Assembly (NCBI GenBank): GCA_965226215.1
Contig: CBDDCH010000002.1
Span: forward strand, 310,001-374,000
DNA: 64,000 nt
Reading direction: 5' to 3'
From: G963668345 sp965226215
GTDB taxonomy: Bacteria; Acidobacteriota; Terriglobia; Bryobacterales; UBA6623
In this document: piece by piece, positions 26,097-34,846 of the stretch
How positions within the stretch are numbered: position 1 is the stretch's first letter
How the letters are laid out: each line of letters opens with the position of its first letter
The notes under the pieces: generated by a model
What the model was told of the DNA's origin: nothing
What the model saw: only the letters and a program-made list of their open reading frames with translations
The model's database searches: none
Made by a program: the position numbers and the translations under genes

Positions 26097-27407
26097 CTAT
26101 TTCTGTTCGATGCGGTACAAATGGGTCGCTGTGCGCAGGAAGATCGCCCCCTCGGCAACGGCTATCGAAGCCAGCGTTCTTCCCGGGAGCGGATTACGGG
26201 CCAGCAGCTCGAAGCTCGTGCCCGGTTTGACAACACTTGTTTCGCCACTTTCGTTGAGAAAGTAGATGCGGCCATCAGCGTAGACCGGTGAGGCCGAGAA
26301 GCTTCCGCCCAGCCGCTGCCGCCAATGGAGTTTTCCCGAGCGAGCGTCCAGGCAGCTCGCTATGCCCCGGTCACTGACGACGTAGATCTCGTCTCCGACC
26401 AAGAGAGGAGAGGGTGTGTTCGGCGCGCCGCGATCCAGCATCCACGCGACGTGAGAACTCGACACGTCCCCGCGCCCGTCGGGTCGAACGGCAAACAACA
26501 CCGCTCGATTGTAGCCTGAGGTGATGTAGACGAGACCGTGTCCGAAAACAGGCCGTGTGATCAAAGAGAATCCCTCGTAGCCAATCCACCACAGGGCTTT
26601 GCCGGTTTTCAGATCGTAAGAAACGGCCCGATTACCTCCAGCGCTGACGACCTGCTCGCGGCCATCGGTCTCGATGACAAGCGGTGTCGTGTAGGCCATG
26701 GCTCCGACCCGCCGATCTTTGCGCCAGCGAATTTCCCCAGTGTTTTTGTCCAGCGCGACGACATATTGCCGATCCGTACCGTCGCAACTGATCACCAGCA
26801 ACGCGCCCGCCAAGGCGGGGGACCCTCCCGGACCGTGACCATGCTCGTAGCGGAGCTCCTGGTTGGTCCAGAGAATCTTGCCCTCTCTACTCAGCGCGGC
26901 CGTGCCAAGTGTCCCGAAGTGAACGTAGACCCGATCGCCCTCCAAAATGGGCGTGGGAGAGGCGTAGCTGTTCTTTCTGTGAATGGAGGGCCGGCGCGGC
27001 TGGCGAAATACCTCGATGGTTTGCCGAACGCGACCCGACGCCGCCTCGATCGCCAAAACCTGCAAAGAGCCGTTTCCCTCCGCGGTCGTCAGCCAAATCT
27101 CGCCACCTGCTACCACCGGAGACGACCAGCCTTGCCCGGGGATCGGTACTTTCCAGGCAATGTTTTCCGACTCGCTCCAGTGCAGTGGGAGCCCGGCATC
27201 GGTCGACTGACCCTGTCCCGTGGGCCCTCGAAACTCCGGCCAGTCAGCCGACTGCGAGGGTCCGGCTCCTAACGCCAGCACAAGGGTCAAGCACAGCACC
27301 GGTAGAAGAAATCGTCGATCTTGCCTATCAACGTTTATTGCGTTGAACAAAAGTCGCGGGAAATAGATGGGGATCTCTCCTCTGGTTCTGGCTGTTAAGG
27401 GTGACAT
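26097..27407 (-). CDS. Secreted PQQ-type beta-propeller protein
   Basis: A 436-residue protein with a hydrophobic signal segment (FLLPVLCLTLVLALGAGPSQSA) and then WPEFRGPTGQGQSTDAGLPLHWSESENIAWKVPIPGQGWSSPVV, the typical start of PQQ-like propellers in this type of genome. Blades repeat the pattern …GKILWTNQEL, GEIRWRKDRRVG, GKALWWIGYEG, GKLHWRQRLGGS. No catalytic dehydrogenase residues are evident, so it is probably a scaffold or BamB-like protein rather than an enzyme. The exact start is unsure: Met at 27407 leaves a 30-residue leader before the signal. A homologue with EF-hands is at 42869. Confidence 0.82.
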   Translation of the reverse strand: MSPLTARTRGEIPIYFPRLLFNAINVDRQDRRFLLPVLCLTLVLALGAGPSQSADWPEFRGPTGQGQSTDAGLPLHWSESENIAWKVPIPGQGWSSPVVAGGEIWLTTAEGNGSLQVLAIEAASGRVRQTIEVFRQPRRPSIHRKNSYASPTPILEGDRVYVHFGTLGTAALSREGKILWTNQELRYEHGHGPGGSPALAGALLVISCDGTDRQYVVALDKNTGEIRWRKDRRVGAMAYTTPLVIETDGREQVVSAGGNRAVSYDLKTGKALWWIGYEGFSLITRPVFGHGLVYITSGYNRAVLFAVRPDGRGDVSSSHVAWMLDRGAPNTPSPLLVGDEIYVVSDRGIASCLDARSGKLHWRQRLGGSFSASPVYADGRIYFLNESGETSVVKPGTSFELLARNPLPGRTLASIAVAEGAIFLRTATHLYRIEQK

Positions 27408-27665
27408 GCCCTTCTACCATCGTAAGGGGCGGCATTCAACAATCGAGGAAAACCCCGGGGGGTTGGGAGTTGAACGAAGGGGATTGACTGCCATGTACTT
27501 CGGCGAAGGGTCTATTCGAGTCCGGGCGCACCACGCTCCGGCGGTTCTTTGCAAAATTAGGGGTCGATACTACTCGCTGTGGCATAATAGACACACGTGG
27601 CCGAATTGTGATTCTTTAGAATCAGTAAGTTTAGAATGGTTCTCTAGTTGCATACAGTAAAGCGC

Positions 27666-27850
27666 CTAGGCGAGTTAGGTCGGAGATCCTAGACTTTGAA
27701 AAATGGGGACTGCCACCAATTCGCTCCCGTCATGACCCAAGAAACAAAGCACTTAGCCTGAAGCGAATTGGCTGGCTGTACCCGATTTTTCGCGACCTTC
27801 ACTTCTACCACGGGCTGCTAGGCGAGTTAGGTCGGAGATCCTAGACTTTG
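27666..27850 (+). repeat. 33-bp direct duplication of the lpxC start region around a truncated R5 miniature element
   Basis: The same 33 bp occur at 27666-27698 and 27818-27850, each containing GGAGATC and ending CTTTG. Between them, 27699-27817 matches the R5 element at 60498-60652 over about 120 bp, but its left end is missing. The downstream 33-mer supplies the ribosome site and TTG start codon of lpxC; the upstream one is a relic of the same initiation site. The remainder of the gap 27408-27665 shows no gene. Confidence 0.85.
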
Positions 27851-28738
27851 CAGTTCGAGACCACGACCCTCCGGACGGTCGAACTCAGCGGTGTGGGGCT
27901 ACACGGCGGCGTGGCCGCCACGGTGCGGATTCGCCCGGCTCCTTCTTCTACTGGTATTCTGTTCTGCCGCACGGACCTAGATGGGTTTCGCATCCCCGCC
28001 AACGGCAAATACGTTGCCCGGGTCAGTTACGCCACGAGCTTGATGCGCCAGGGCGTGCTCATCTCGACCACCGAGCATCTCTTAAGTGTCCTCTACAGCA
28101 TGGGCATTGACAACGTCCAGGTAGAGATCGACAACTTGGAAGTCCCCATACTTGATGGTAGTGGGCAGTCCTTTGTCGAGCACTTGAACAAGGCCGGGCG
28201 CAAAGTGCTCCGCCGCAAGCGACGTTATCTTCAGATTCTCCGACCGGTTGAGGTATGCGAAAACGGCAAGCGAATCGTGATCTTGCCCGACGATTGCTTC
28301 CGAATCACTTGCATTACCAAGTACGATCACCCCTCGGTCGGACACCAGCGGCTTGAGCTGGAGGTGACGCCCGAGAATTACGCCCAGGAAATTGCCCCTG
28401 CGCGAACGTTCGGCTTCGAAAAAGATCTGGACCGGATGCGCGATATGGGGCTCATCCGAGGTGCATCGCTCGAGAATGCGGTTTGTTTCACGGCTGACGG
28501 AATCCTCAACCGCCAAGGACTGCGCTTCCCGGACGAATGCTGCCGCCACAAAGTGCTCGATCTCATCGGTGATCTAGCGCTGATCGGGCGTCCCCTGCTA
28601 GGACACGTGATTGCTGAATACGCCGGCCACGCCATGCACACGGCGCTCGTAACCCAAATCCTTAGAGATGCTTCCTGTTACGAACTTGTCACCTGGGACC
28701 AGGTTGAGTCGAACACCCCTCAGCCCGTCGCCGTGTAG
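27848..28738 (+). CDS. lpxC: UDP-3-O-acyl-N-acetylglucosamine deacetylase (LpxC)
   Basis: It catalyses the committed deacetylation step of lipid A synthesis in the cytoplasm, with a zinc ion. 296 residues. Zinc and catalytic residues are in place: Glu76-His77 in STTEHLLSVLYSMGIDN, His234 and Asp238 in RHKVLDLIGDLAL, and His261 in AGHAMHTAL. The VPILDGSG motif is present. The start is TTG 27848, with GGAG 12 bases upstream, and the N-terminus FETTTLRTVELSGVGLHGG fits the family directly. This start lies inside a 33-bp duplication created around a miniature element, so the upstream promoter is now separated by about 150 bp of inserted sequence. Confidence 0.93.
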   Translation: MQFETTTLRTVELSGVGLHGGVAATVRIRPAPSSTGILFCRTDLDGFRIPANGKYVARVSYATSLMRQGVLISTTEHLLSVLYSMGIDNVQVEIDNLEVPILDGSGQSFVEHLNKAGRKVLRRKRRYLQILRPVEVCENGKRIVILPDDCFRITCITKYDHPSVGHQRLELEVTPENYAQEIAPARTFGFEKDLDRMRDMGLIRGASLENAVCFTADGILNRQGLRFPDECCRHKVLDLIGDLALIGRPLLGHVIAEYAGHAMHTALVTQILRDASCYELVTWDQVESNTPQPVAV

Positions 28739-28823
28739 AGATTCCAAGCGACCTTCTCGCAATCCTTGTCTGCTCTCATTCGATTGAAGGCTACAAGGCG
28801 CAAAGCGCGCCCGGAAATCTGCC

Positions 28824-28877
28824 GTGGCGCACGCATTCTCAGCGTGCCGCGTCGAGCTCCCGTAGGGCATGGCTCGG
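28824..28877 (+). repeat. Two-hairpin repeat R1, copy C
   Basis: GTGGCGC, stem ACGC/GCGT, GCCGCGTCG, then a longer second hairpin (CGAGC…GCTCG with an internal CCCGTAGGG). Lies after lpxC. The rest of 28739-29043 shows no gene. Confidence 0.65.
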
Positions 28878-29043
28878 CGGTCGTTTTGCCGAGACCTGCG
28901 GCCGTTGTCTCAGCCGGTCACGCCACTTCCAAAATCCCATCCTCTTCATTCCACGCCACTTACCCCACCAGATCCCCTCTAGCCCCGCTACTCCACCTTA
29001 CTCTGGAACCGGAGCTCCTGCTCCAAGGAAAGGAATAATAATC

Positions 29044-29211
29044 ATGCCTACACGTGCGCAAATTAGGGCCAACCGCAACAACGCAAAAAAATCCACCGGA
29101 CCACATACGGAGGAGGGCAAGGCCCGCGTGTCAAAAAATGCCCTCAAACACGGACTCCTCGCCCGCGACCGATACACCCCAGCCCAAGCCCCACCCTCGA
29201 TCGCTAATGAA
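29044..29211 (+). pseudogene. Truncated small protein with TGPHTEEGKARVSKNALKHGL motif region
   Basis: The reading frame starts with RAQIRANRNNAKKSTGPHT and then EEGKARVSKNALKHGLLARD, a pattern of conserved N-termini of small uncharacterised proteins common in Acidobacteria-like genomes. An ATG at 29044 is preceded by AAGGAAAGGAA. After about residue 45 the sequence becomes low-complexity and runs into intergenic repeats, so the rest of the open frame (to 29724) is unlikely to be real. I call it a 5' fragment of a lost gene. Confidence 0.4.
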
Positions 29212-29517
29212 AGCCCCACGGCCGGCCGGATCGGCTTCCGGGCCAGCCGCGAGGATGCCCCGCAAACCGGCCTCCCGGACGGTCAAGTGCCGGTGCCACA
29301 GGCCGCGCTCACAAAAACGACCAAACAAACCCAATTCCGCCAAACCCAAGTGAAATCAACGCCTTCCAGGGACGAACCCCGTAGCGCGGATCTCGCCGTT
29401 GAGATCCGCGGCCTTTCCGCTCCGCCCCTAACCGATAGCACCAGTCCCTCAGGGGCCGCTTCTCCGTACGACACTGGGAACCAACATTCCGGCCATATGA
29501 AAGCGTCCGATTCCTTT

Positions 29518-29619
29518 GTGGCGCACGCATTCTTGCGTGCCGTGTCGCCATTCGTGGCGACATCGAGTTTCCTTTGTGGCGCACGCTCTCAGCGTGCCGC
29601 GTCGAGACTCTTCTCGACG
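29518..29619 (+). repeat. Two-hairpin repeat R1, tandem copies D and E
   Basis: Copy D is 29518-29562 (stem ACGC/GCGT, then TGTCGCCA/TGGCGACA). Copy E is 29576-29619 (same first stem, then CGTCGAG/CTCGACG). They are in the same orientation, 13 bp apart, each preceded by CCTTT. They lie just upstream of the DUF1259 gene. Confidence 0.8.
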
Positions 29620-29704
29620 CCCGGAGCCGGTTCAACCACAAATGACCAAACAAACCCAATCTTTCCGAACCCCGGTGGAATCAGGGCGATACAATGGTCC
29701 CGTC

Positions 29705-30673
29705 ATGCGAGAACCAACGAATAACAGACGTCGCCTTGTCCAGTTTGTCCTCGGCGCACTAGCCCTATGCGCGAGCTGTTCCTTCCCGGAATCCGAGGAG
29801 GATCAGGTGGGGAGACCCGCGCCAGCTGCGCCCGCCCTCACCCAGGCTCAGAGAGCCACGATCGACGAGGTCACCGGCGCTCGGGGAACGTTCTTTGACG
29901 AAGAGGGCGTTTACAAGGTCACTTTCCCGCGGACGGACGTGGAGGTCCAGATAGATGGACGGGACTTCGATCCCTTTCTAGGTTTGACTTCGTGGGCTTC
30001 GTTCACACCCACGGGCACAGGTGGGCTGATGGTGATGGGCGACCTGACCTTGTTTGAAGATGAGGTCAATCCTGTGATGTCGGTCGCCCTGGACCACGGG
30101 CTGGAAGTCACGGCTCTTCACAACCATTTCTTCTATGACCGGCCCAAAGTGATGTTCATGCATATTGGGGGCCGTGGCAGTGCCGAGGCCCTAGCAACGG
30201 CTGTTGCCCGGGCAATCGCGAAGGTGGCTGAGATTCGCCGGAGCTTGGCACGGCCTGCCGTGGGATTCCTGGGCATGGCCATTCCCGAGGAGGGTTCGAT
30301 CACACCTGAGAGCATCGACAACGTCCTCGGACTGAAGGGCACCATGAAGGGGGGCATGTACAAGGCCGTGATCGGACGCCGGGCTACGATGCACGGCCGC
30401 GAAGTCGGCAAACAGATGGGCGTCAATACTTGGGCCGCCTTTGCCGGCTCCGACGAAAGTGCCTTTGTGGACGGAGATTTTGCCGTGCTCGAATCCGAGT
30501 TGCAGGGGGTTCTCAAGGCGCTCCGCCGTGCCGACATCAATATCGTGGCCATTCACAATCACATGGTCTACGATCAGCCACGCTACATCTTTTTGCACTA
30601 TTGGGGCCGCGGGTCTACCGTTGAGTTGGCTCGAGGCATCAGGGCCGCTCTGGACGCCCTGGGGTCCGGCTGA
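29705..30673 (+). CDS. DUF1259 (LppY/LpqO-like) lipoprotein with two tandem domains
   Basis: A 322-residue protein. ATG 29705 gives a signal segment ending in a lipobox-like ALCASC. Two homologous domains follow, each closing with the same motif: ALHNHFFYDRPKVMFMHIGGRGSAEALA and AIHNHMVYDQPRYIFLHYWGRGSTVELA. The paired His residues suggest a metal or ligand site, but no activity is established for the family to my knowledge. The open frame extends upstream across the R1 repeats, which argues against a longer start. It is followed by a repeat-rich gap. Confidence 0.83.
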   Translation: MREPTNNRRRLVQFVLGALALCASCSFPESEEDQVGRPAPAAPALTQAQRATIDEVTGARGTFFDEEGVYKVTFPRTDVEVQIDGRDFDPFLGLTSWASFTPTGTGGLMVMGDLTLFEDEVNPVMSVALDHGLEVTALHNHFFYDRPKVMFMHIGGRGSAEALATAVARAIAKVAEIRRSLARPAVGFLGMAIPEEGSITPESIDNVLGLKGTMKGGMYKAVIGRRATMHGREVGKQMGVNTWAAFAGSDESAFVDGDFAVLESELQGVLKALRRADINIVAIHNHMVYDQPRYIFLHYWGRGSTVELARGIRAALDALGSG

Positions 30674-30748
30674 TCCAAGGGGCAGGGATCCACGTAGAAA
30701 GTGTTCTCTCGTGCGACGAGTCGGCTGTGGGAGTGGCCAGGCTAACGG

Positions 30749-30945
30749 CTAGCCCGCATTTCTCACCAGGAGCACGTAGGGGCGGGCCACTGTGCCCGCC
30801 CAGTAGTGTCGATGTACGATCTTTTCCACAAATTCGCACTGGACAATATGTACTGCTCGGTAGTGGGCCGACACGGTGGTCGGCCCCTACAAGTAACGTT
30901 CGTTCAACGCCGGCCACCAGAACCCTCGTGAGAAAGGCGGGCTAG
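30749..30945. repeat. Miniature inverted-repeat element, family R6 copy 1
   Basis: A 197-bp element with ends CTAGCCCGCATTTCTCACC and, inverted, CTAGCCCGCCTTTCTCACG. Two GTAGGGGC-type palindromes are nested inside (30776-30801 and 30865-30890). Related to 42628-42820; a single matching end is at 39378-39396. No coding capacity. From 30946 to 31225 I see no gene. Confidence 0.7.
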
Positions 30946-31225
30946 ACTTCCAACGCTGACTCGCATTTCCCGATTGGGTCTCTGGAGATCCCGCGTTCAA
31001 CGAATAGTTCGTTGGAGGGGATAGTGTTCTGCCTAAGTGAAATTCGCGCTCCTGTCTGCTTCGATTCCGGAATGAAATCCATGAGAACTTCTATGGGCAG
31101 GCGCAACGGTCCGCCATTACAATGCTGTCTTGAGCAGTACAGGCTAAGCAACACGGAACGGTCCGCCCGCACGGTGGGCCCCGTGGAACAGGATCTTTCC
31201 ACGTACAATGGAGTCAGGACCATTT

Positions 31226-32248
31226 ATGAGAGACCCAATCGCGAGTTTTCGATTCTTGGTGCTGGTCGGCTTGGCATTTTCGCTTGGTGCGTCATGTTCC
31301 CGGTCAACCTCGGCGGGTGATAAGGCTGCTGTTGCGATTGTCAACGGAGATGCCATTACCGAAGACGACCTCGACATCGAAGGTCAGCTCACTCAGCTCG
31401 AGCAGCAGGCCTATCAGATTCGAATCCAAGCCCTGGAGGAAACCATCGCTCAGCGCGTGCTCGAGGCGGAAGCTCGGAAGCAGTCTCTCAGCGAGGAGGA
31501 GCTACTGGAGCAGGAAGTGGGTAGCCGTGTTGCCGATCCAACTCCGGAAGAGGTGGAAAGCTTCTATGCTCGCAACCGGCGAAGCTTCCGCAAGCCCCTC
31601 GAAGAGATGCGTGACCAGGTGGAAGAGGCGTTGAAACTCCGTAAGCGGGAGAGTGCTCGAAAAGTGTACGTCGCGGCGTTAGTGGCGCAGGCAAGCGTCG
31701 AGATTCTTCTCAAGCCACCTCGCCTCCCGGTGGACCTAGAAAACGTCCGCCGAAGAGGCCCTGCCGATGCTCCGGTAACGATCGTAGAGTATTCCGACTT
31801 CCAGTGTCCGTACTGCAAAAGAATGCAGCCAGTGATGCAGGAGCTAATGGCGAAATACGAAGGTGAACTTAGCTGGGTTTTCAAGGATCTACCGCTCACA
31901 CGCATCCACCCCGGGGCGGTCTACGCGGCTGAAGCATCTCGTTGCGCGGGAGAACAAGGAAAATTCTGGGAATACCGCGATGCTCTTTTCGAGGCGCCGC
32001 GCGTGACGGACGAGGTTCACCCAGGGATCGTGGAGTCGCTGGAGTTGGACCAGGAGTCGTTCGAAGAGTGTGCTTCTTCGGGCCGGCATCGGGGCGCCGT
32101 CGAAGCCGACGGCCTGGAAGCGCAGAAGCTCGGAATCAGAGGGACACCCGCCTTCATCATCAACGGCATCCTTCTCTCCGGCGCCCGACCGATGGAAGAG
32201 TTCACGCGTGTGATTGACGCCGAGCTGGCGGCAACGGGGACAAGGTAA
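31226..32248 (+). CDS. Lipoprotein with SurA-like N-domain fused to a DsbA-type thioredoxin domain
   Basis: A 340-residue protein. ATG 31226 gives a signal peptide with lipobox LGASC (Cys24); an upstream ATG at 31208 is possible. Residues ~33-130 resemble the N-terminal helices of SurA/PpiC-type chaperones (AIVNGDAITEDDLD… ; TIAQRVLEAEARKQSLSEEELL). Residues ~165-340 are a DsbA/thioredoxin_4 domain with the redox pair Cys194-Cys197 (DFQCPYCKRM) and the cis-Pro loop GIRGTPAFIINGILLSGA. It likely acts in disulfide formation or isomerisation in the cell envelope. Reduction partner unknown; no DsbB or DsbD gene is nearby. Confidence 0.86.
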   Translation: MRDPIASFRFLVLVGLAFSLGASCSRSTSAGDKAAVAIVNGDAITEDDLDIEGQLTQLEQQAYQIRIQALEETIAQRVLEAEARKQSLSEEELLEQEVGSRVADPTPEEVESFYARNRRSFRKPLEEMRDQVEEALKLRKRESARKVYVAALVAQASVEILLKPPRLPVDLENVRRRGPADAPVTIVEYSDFQCPYCKRMQPVMQELMAKYEGELSWVFKDLPLTRIHPGAVYAAEASRCAGEQGKFWEYRDALFEAPRVTDEVHPGIVESLELDQESFEECASSGRHRGAVEADGLEAQKLGIRGTPAFIINGILLSGARPMEEFTRVIDAELAATGTR

Positions 32249-32361
32249 TCGTCCCAGGAATCCGGGCCCACCTTGCCGTCTGGCGCAAACTGAGCCCTCC
32301 TTCCAGGATTAGGACGTTCGGTAAGCTCAGACGGCCCGTAACCGACACCTTCCTCGAACCT

Positions 32362-33438
32362 TTACGGTTCGGCCGATTGCTCTTCTTCTTCGGTCAGCGG
32401 CTCTAGATCTTCAATCTCATCGAAGGTAATGGTTGCCTCAACGGAGAACTTGCGGTAGAGGCGAAACTCCGTGTTGTTACGTGTTAACGTTCGACCCCGG
32501 CGCATGCGCATTTGGGCCTTGAGAGGCAACAGGAACTCACGGCCGCTGATGTCGGTAAGATCGTAGTCCAAGCGCTGCTGGGCTTCCTGAATCGGGAAGT
32601 CCGCCGGCATGTCGTCCGCCTTCGTGACGACGCGCAGGACACGCTCGGTTTCCTTATCGATGTAAACCAGTCCACGGTATCCGGCGATCAGTTTGCGCTC
32701 GCCCTGAAAACTGATCTGCCAACGGGAACGGTGCCGCGGCACATAAAGGTGGAACACGTAGACCCCATGCCCTCGCAATAGAGAATGGCGCGCCCAGCGG
32801 AATTCAGCCTCGGTGGACGGTGAGAACAACTCCGCCAGCATACTGCCGAACTCCCCGGTGCTGATGGCGCCACCGAGTTCGAGCATGGTACGGCTCGTCA
32901 CCTTGTTGTTGACGCTCATGACTTCGTAGTTCTCGTGGTTTTCGAAATAGCTCACGCGCGTCTTGATTTCATCGTATTTCAACCAATCCATCTCCAGACC
33001 GCTGGGGTCGACGAAGCGGCGGGTAATCTGCAAGCACACGAAATCGGGCAACCCGTCGGTGTACTCGAGGGCGTTGCGGCGGGCTTCCTCGATGATTCTC
33101 CGCTGCTCTTCCTCAGAGGGCGGGGGAGGCTGCCGGAGGACAGGGCCGGAAGACGTATTAACTTTTGGGACGGGCAGACCTTCCGTGCCGGGCTTGAGAT
33201 CGCGCAGAACGTTGAGGGTTTTCGGTCCGATGCCCCAACCGACGAACTCTTCAATCAGAGGCTCGGTCAAGCCGAAATTCAGCTTCTGTTTCCTTAGGTA
33301 TTTGGAGACTTCCTTATCAGTCAGACCCTGGCTGATGGAGGACCGCACGATGTCCCGCAGCTGGTCGTAGCTGAGTGGCTGCTGCGCGAGCGAGATGAGG
33401 ACTCCCGCCACTAGCAAGAGCAGCAACTTCCGAAGCAT
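32362..33438 (-). CDS. Conserved secreted protein of unknown function
   Basis: A 358-residue protein with a signal peptide (MLRKLLLLLVAGVLISLAQQ). A helical part (residues ~20-85, with DKEVSKYLRKQKLNFGLTEPLIEEF) is followed by a Pro-rich linker and a beta-rich domain that has the feel of an outer-membrane lipoprotein-sorting or LolA-like fold (YEVMSVNNKVTSRTMLELGGAISTGEFGSMLAEL ; YRGLVYIDKETERVLRVVTKADDMP). The C-terminus is acidic (EDLEPLTEEEEQSAEP). No catalytic motif is seen and I do not recognise a named family. It stands alone, convergent with the DsbA-like gene. Confidence 0.7.
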   Translation of the reverse strand: MLRKLLLLLVAGVLISLAQQPLSYDQLRDIVRSSISQGLTDKEVSKYLRKQKLNFGLTEPLIEEFVGWGIGPKTLNVLRDLKPGTEGLPVPKVNTSSGPVLRQPPPPSEEEQRRIIEEARRNALEYTDGLPDFVCLQITRRFVDPSGLEMDWLKYDEIKTRVSYFENHENYEVMSVNNKVTSRTMLELGGAISTGEFGSMLAELFSPSTEAEFRWARHSLLRGHGVYVFHLYVPRHRSRWQISFQGERKLIAGYRGLVYIDKETERVLRVVTKADDMPADFPIQEAQQRLDYDLTDISGREFLLPLKAQMRMRRGRTLTRNNTEFRLYRKFSVEATITFDEIEDLEPLTEEEEQSAEP

Positions 33439-33696
33439 GCCCTCATTGTAACGGAGAGCCTTCCGCTCGAATCATGCATTGAGTAGAGAGCAAATACTCC
33501 AATGCCGCAAATCGCTCCGGGACGCTTTTCCCCTATAATTGGCGGCAGACTAATCAGCCCGTCGCAAGCGGCAGCCGAACGTGACCGCGGGCCTAACGGC
33601 GCGTCACAGTAAGATCACACCGTGTGGCGACCGTCTGGAAAGGTCGTAGTGGTGACCTCTTGCGACGTACAGCTAACCAGCTCAAGGAGACCCTCT

Positions 33697-34800
33697 ATGC
33701 GCAGGCACCTTAAAGTCCGACTCCTGGTCTTGCTGATCTCGACCGCCGTTCTTATCTTTGCGGACCACCATTCGAAGATCGAAGCGGTGATGGCCGAAAC
33801 CGCCCAGCGATTCCTCAACGCCCTGAGCCCCGAGCAGAAGGCACAAGCTGTGTTCGGTTTTGACAGTCCCTACCGAGCGGAATGGCACTTCTTTCCCGAC
33901 TTCGTCTTCCCACGGGCCTATGGCCACGACCGCGAGGGCGTCAGCTACAAGCAGATGTCGGCCGAGCAGGAACGCTTGGCTGACAGCTTGCTCGGGACCG
34001 GCCTAAGCCGCCAGGGCTTCGTCAAAGCCATGACGGTGATGAGCCTGGAGGAGATCCTGCGGGTCCTGGAAAAAGACACCGAAGGCCGCCGGGATACGGA
34101 ACTCTATTACTTCACGGTTTTCGGATCGCCGTCGCCCACGGGCACTTGGGGATGGAGCGCCGAAGGACACCATCTGTCGCTGAATTACACGATCAAGGAC
34201 GGGCGGCTGGTCTCGGCGAGCCCGACTTTCTTTGGGGCTAACCCCCACGAGGTCCGGGACGGCGACCGAAAGGGCCTACGCACACTCGAGCGCGAGGAAG
34301 ACCTGGCGCGTAAGCTGGTGAGGTCGTTGACGGAGGACCAGCAAAAACAGGCAATTGTGGCCGATGTTGCCTACGAAGATATTCTGACGGTCGCGGAAAC
34401 ACGTGCAAAGCTCGAGGGCGAGCCGGAAGGCCTGCCGGCTTCCGAGATGACCGAGGAGCAGCTTGACGTCCTCATGGATCTAATTGCCGAGTACGCCCAT
34501 AACATGCCGCCTGAGATCGCTGCCACACGCATGAAGGCGGCTCTCGAAACGCCACGAGAAAAGCTTTATTTTGCCTGGGCCGGCAGCATCGAACCGGGGG
34601 TGGGAGACTACTATCGGGTACAGTCGCCGACCTTCTTAGTCGAGTACGACAATACTCAGAATGAAAACAACCACAGCCACTCGGTCTGGCGGGATTTCGA
34701 AGGAGATTTTGGGTTTGATGTCCTCGCCTGGCATCACCGGAGGCACGAGCACGGGCTTCCCGGCAAGAAAATCTCGAGACCGGAGTTCCTGGCTGACTAG
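33697..34800 (+). CDS. DUF3500 family secreted protein
   Basis: A 367-residue protein. ATG 33697 follows AAGGAGA and gives a signal segment (LKVRLLVLLISTAVLIFA). The body matches the DUF3500 pattern: AQRFLNALSPEQKAQAVFGFDSPYRAEWHFFP, then GVSYKQMSAEQERLADSLLGTGLS, SPTGTWGWSAEGHHLSLNYTI and the C-terminal FLVEYDNTQNENNHSHSVWRDFEGDFG. Conserved His and Asn residues near the end (NTQNENNHSHS) suggest a ligand site. The function is unknown. No operon partner; the SDR gene downstream is on the other strand. Confidence 0.87.
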   Translation: MRRHLKVRLLVLLISTAVLIFADHHSKIEAVMAETAQRFLNALSPEQKAQAVFGFDSPYRAEWHFFPDFVFPRAYGHDREGVSYKQMSAEQERLADSLLGTGLSRQGFVKAMTVMSLEEILRVLEKDTEGRRDTELYYFTVFGSPSPTGTWGWSAEGHHLSLNYTIKDGRLVSASPTFFGANPHEVRDGDRKGLRTLEREEDLARKLVRSLTEDQQKQAIVADVAYEDILTVAETRAKLEGEPEGLPASEMTEEQLDVLMDLIAEYAHNMPPEIAATRMKAALETPREKLYFAWAGSIEPGVGDYYRVQSPTFLVEYDNTQNENNHSHSVWRDFEGDFGFDVLAWHHRRHEHGLPGKKISRPEFLAD

Positions 34801-34846
34801 TCAGAGGAAGCGGCCGCGGGACGCATCCCTGCCGGTAAGTTAAGCC

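Noticed and set aside
29516..29704. An N-terminal extension of the DUF1259 protein
   Set aside because: The extra 63 codons are made of two R1 repeats; the signal peptide starts at 29705.
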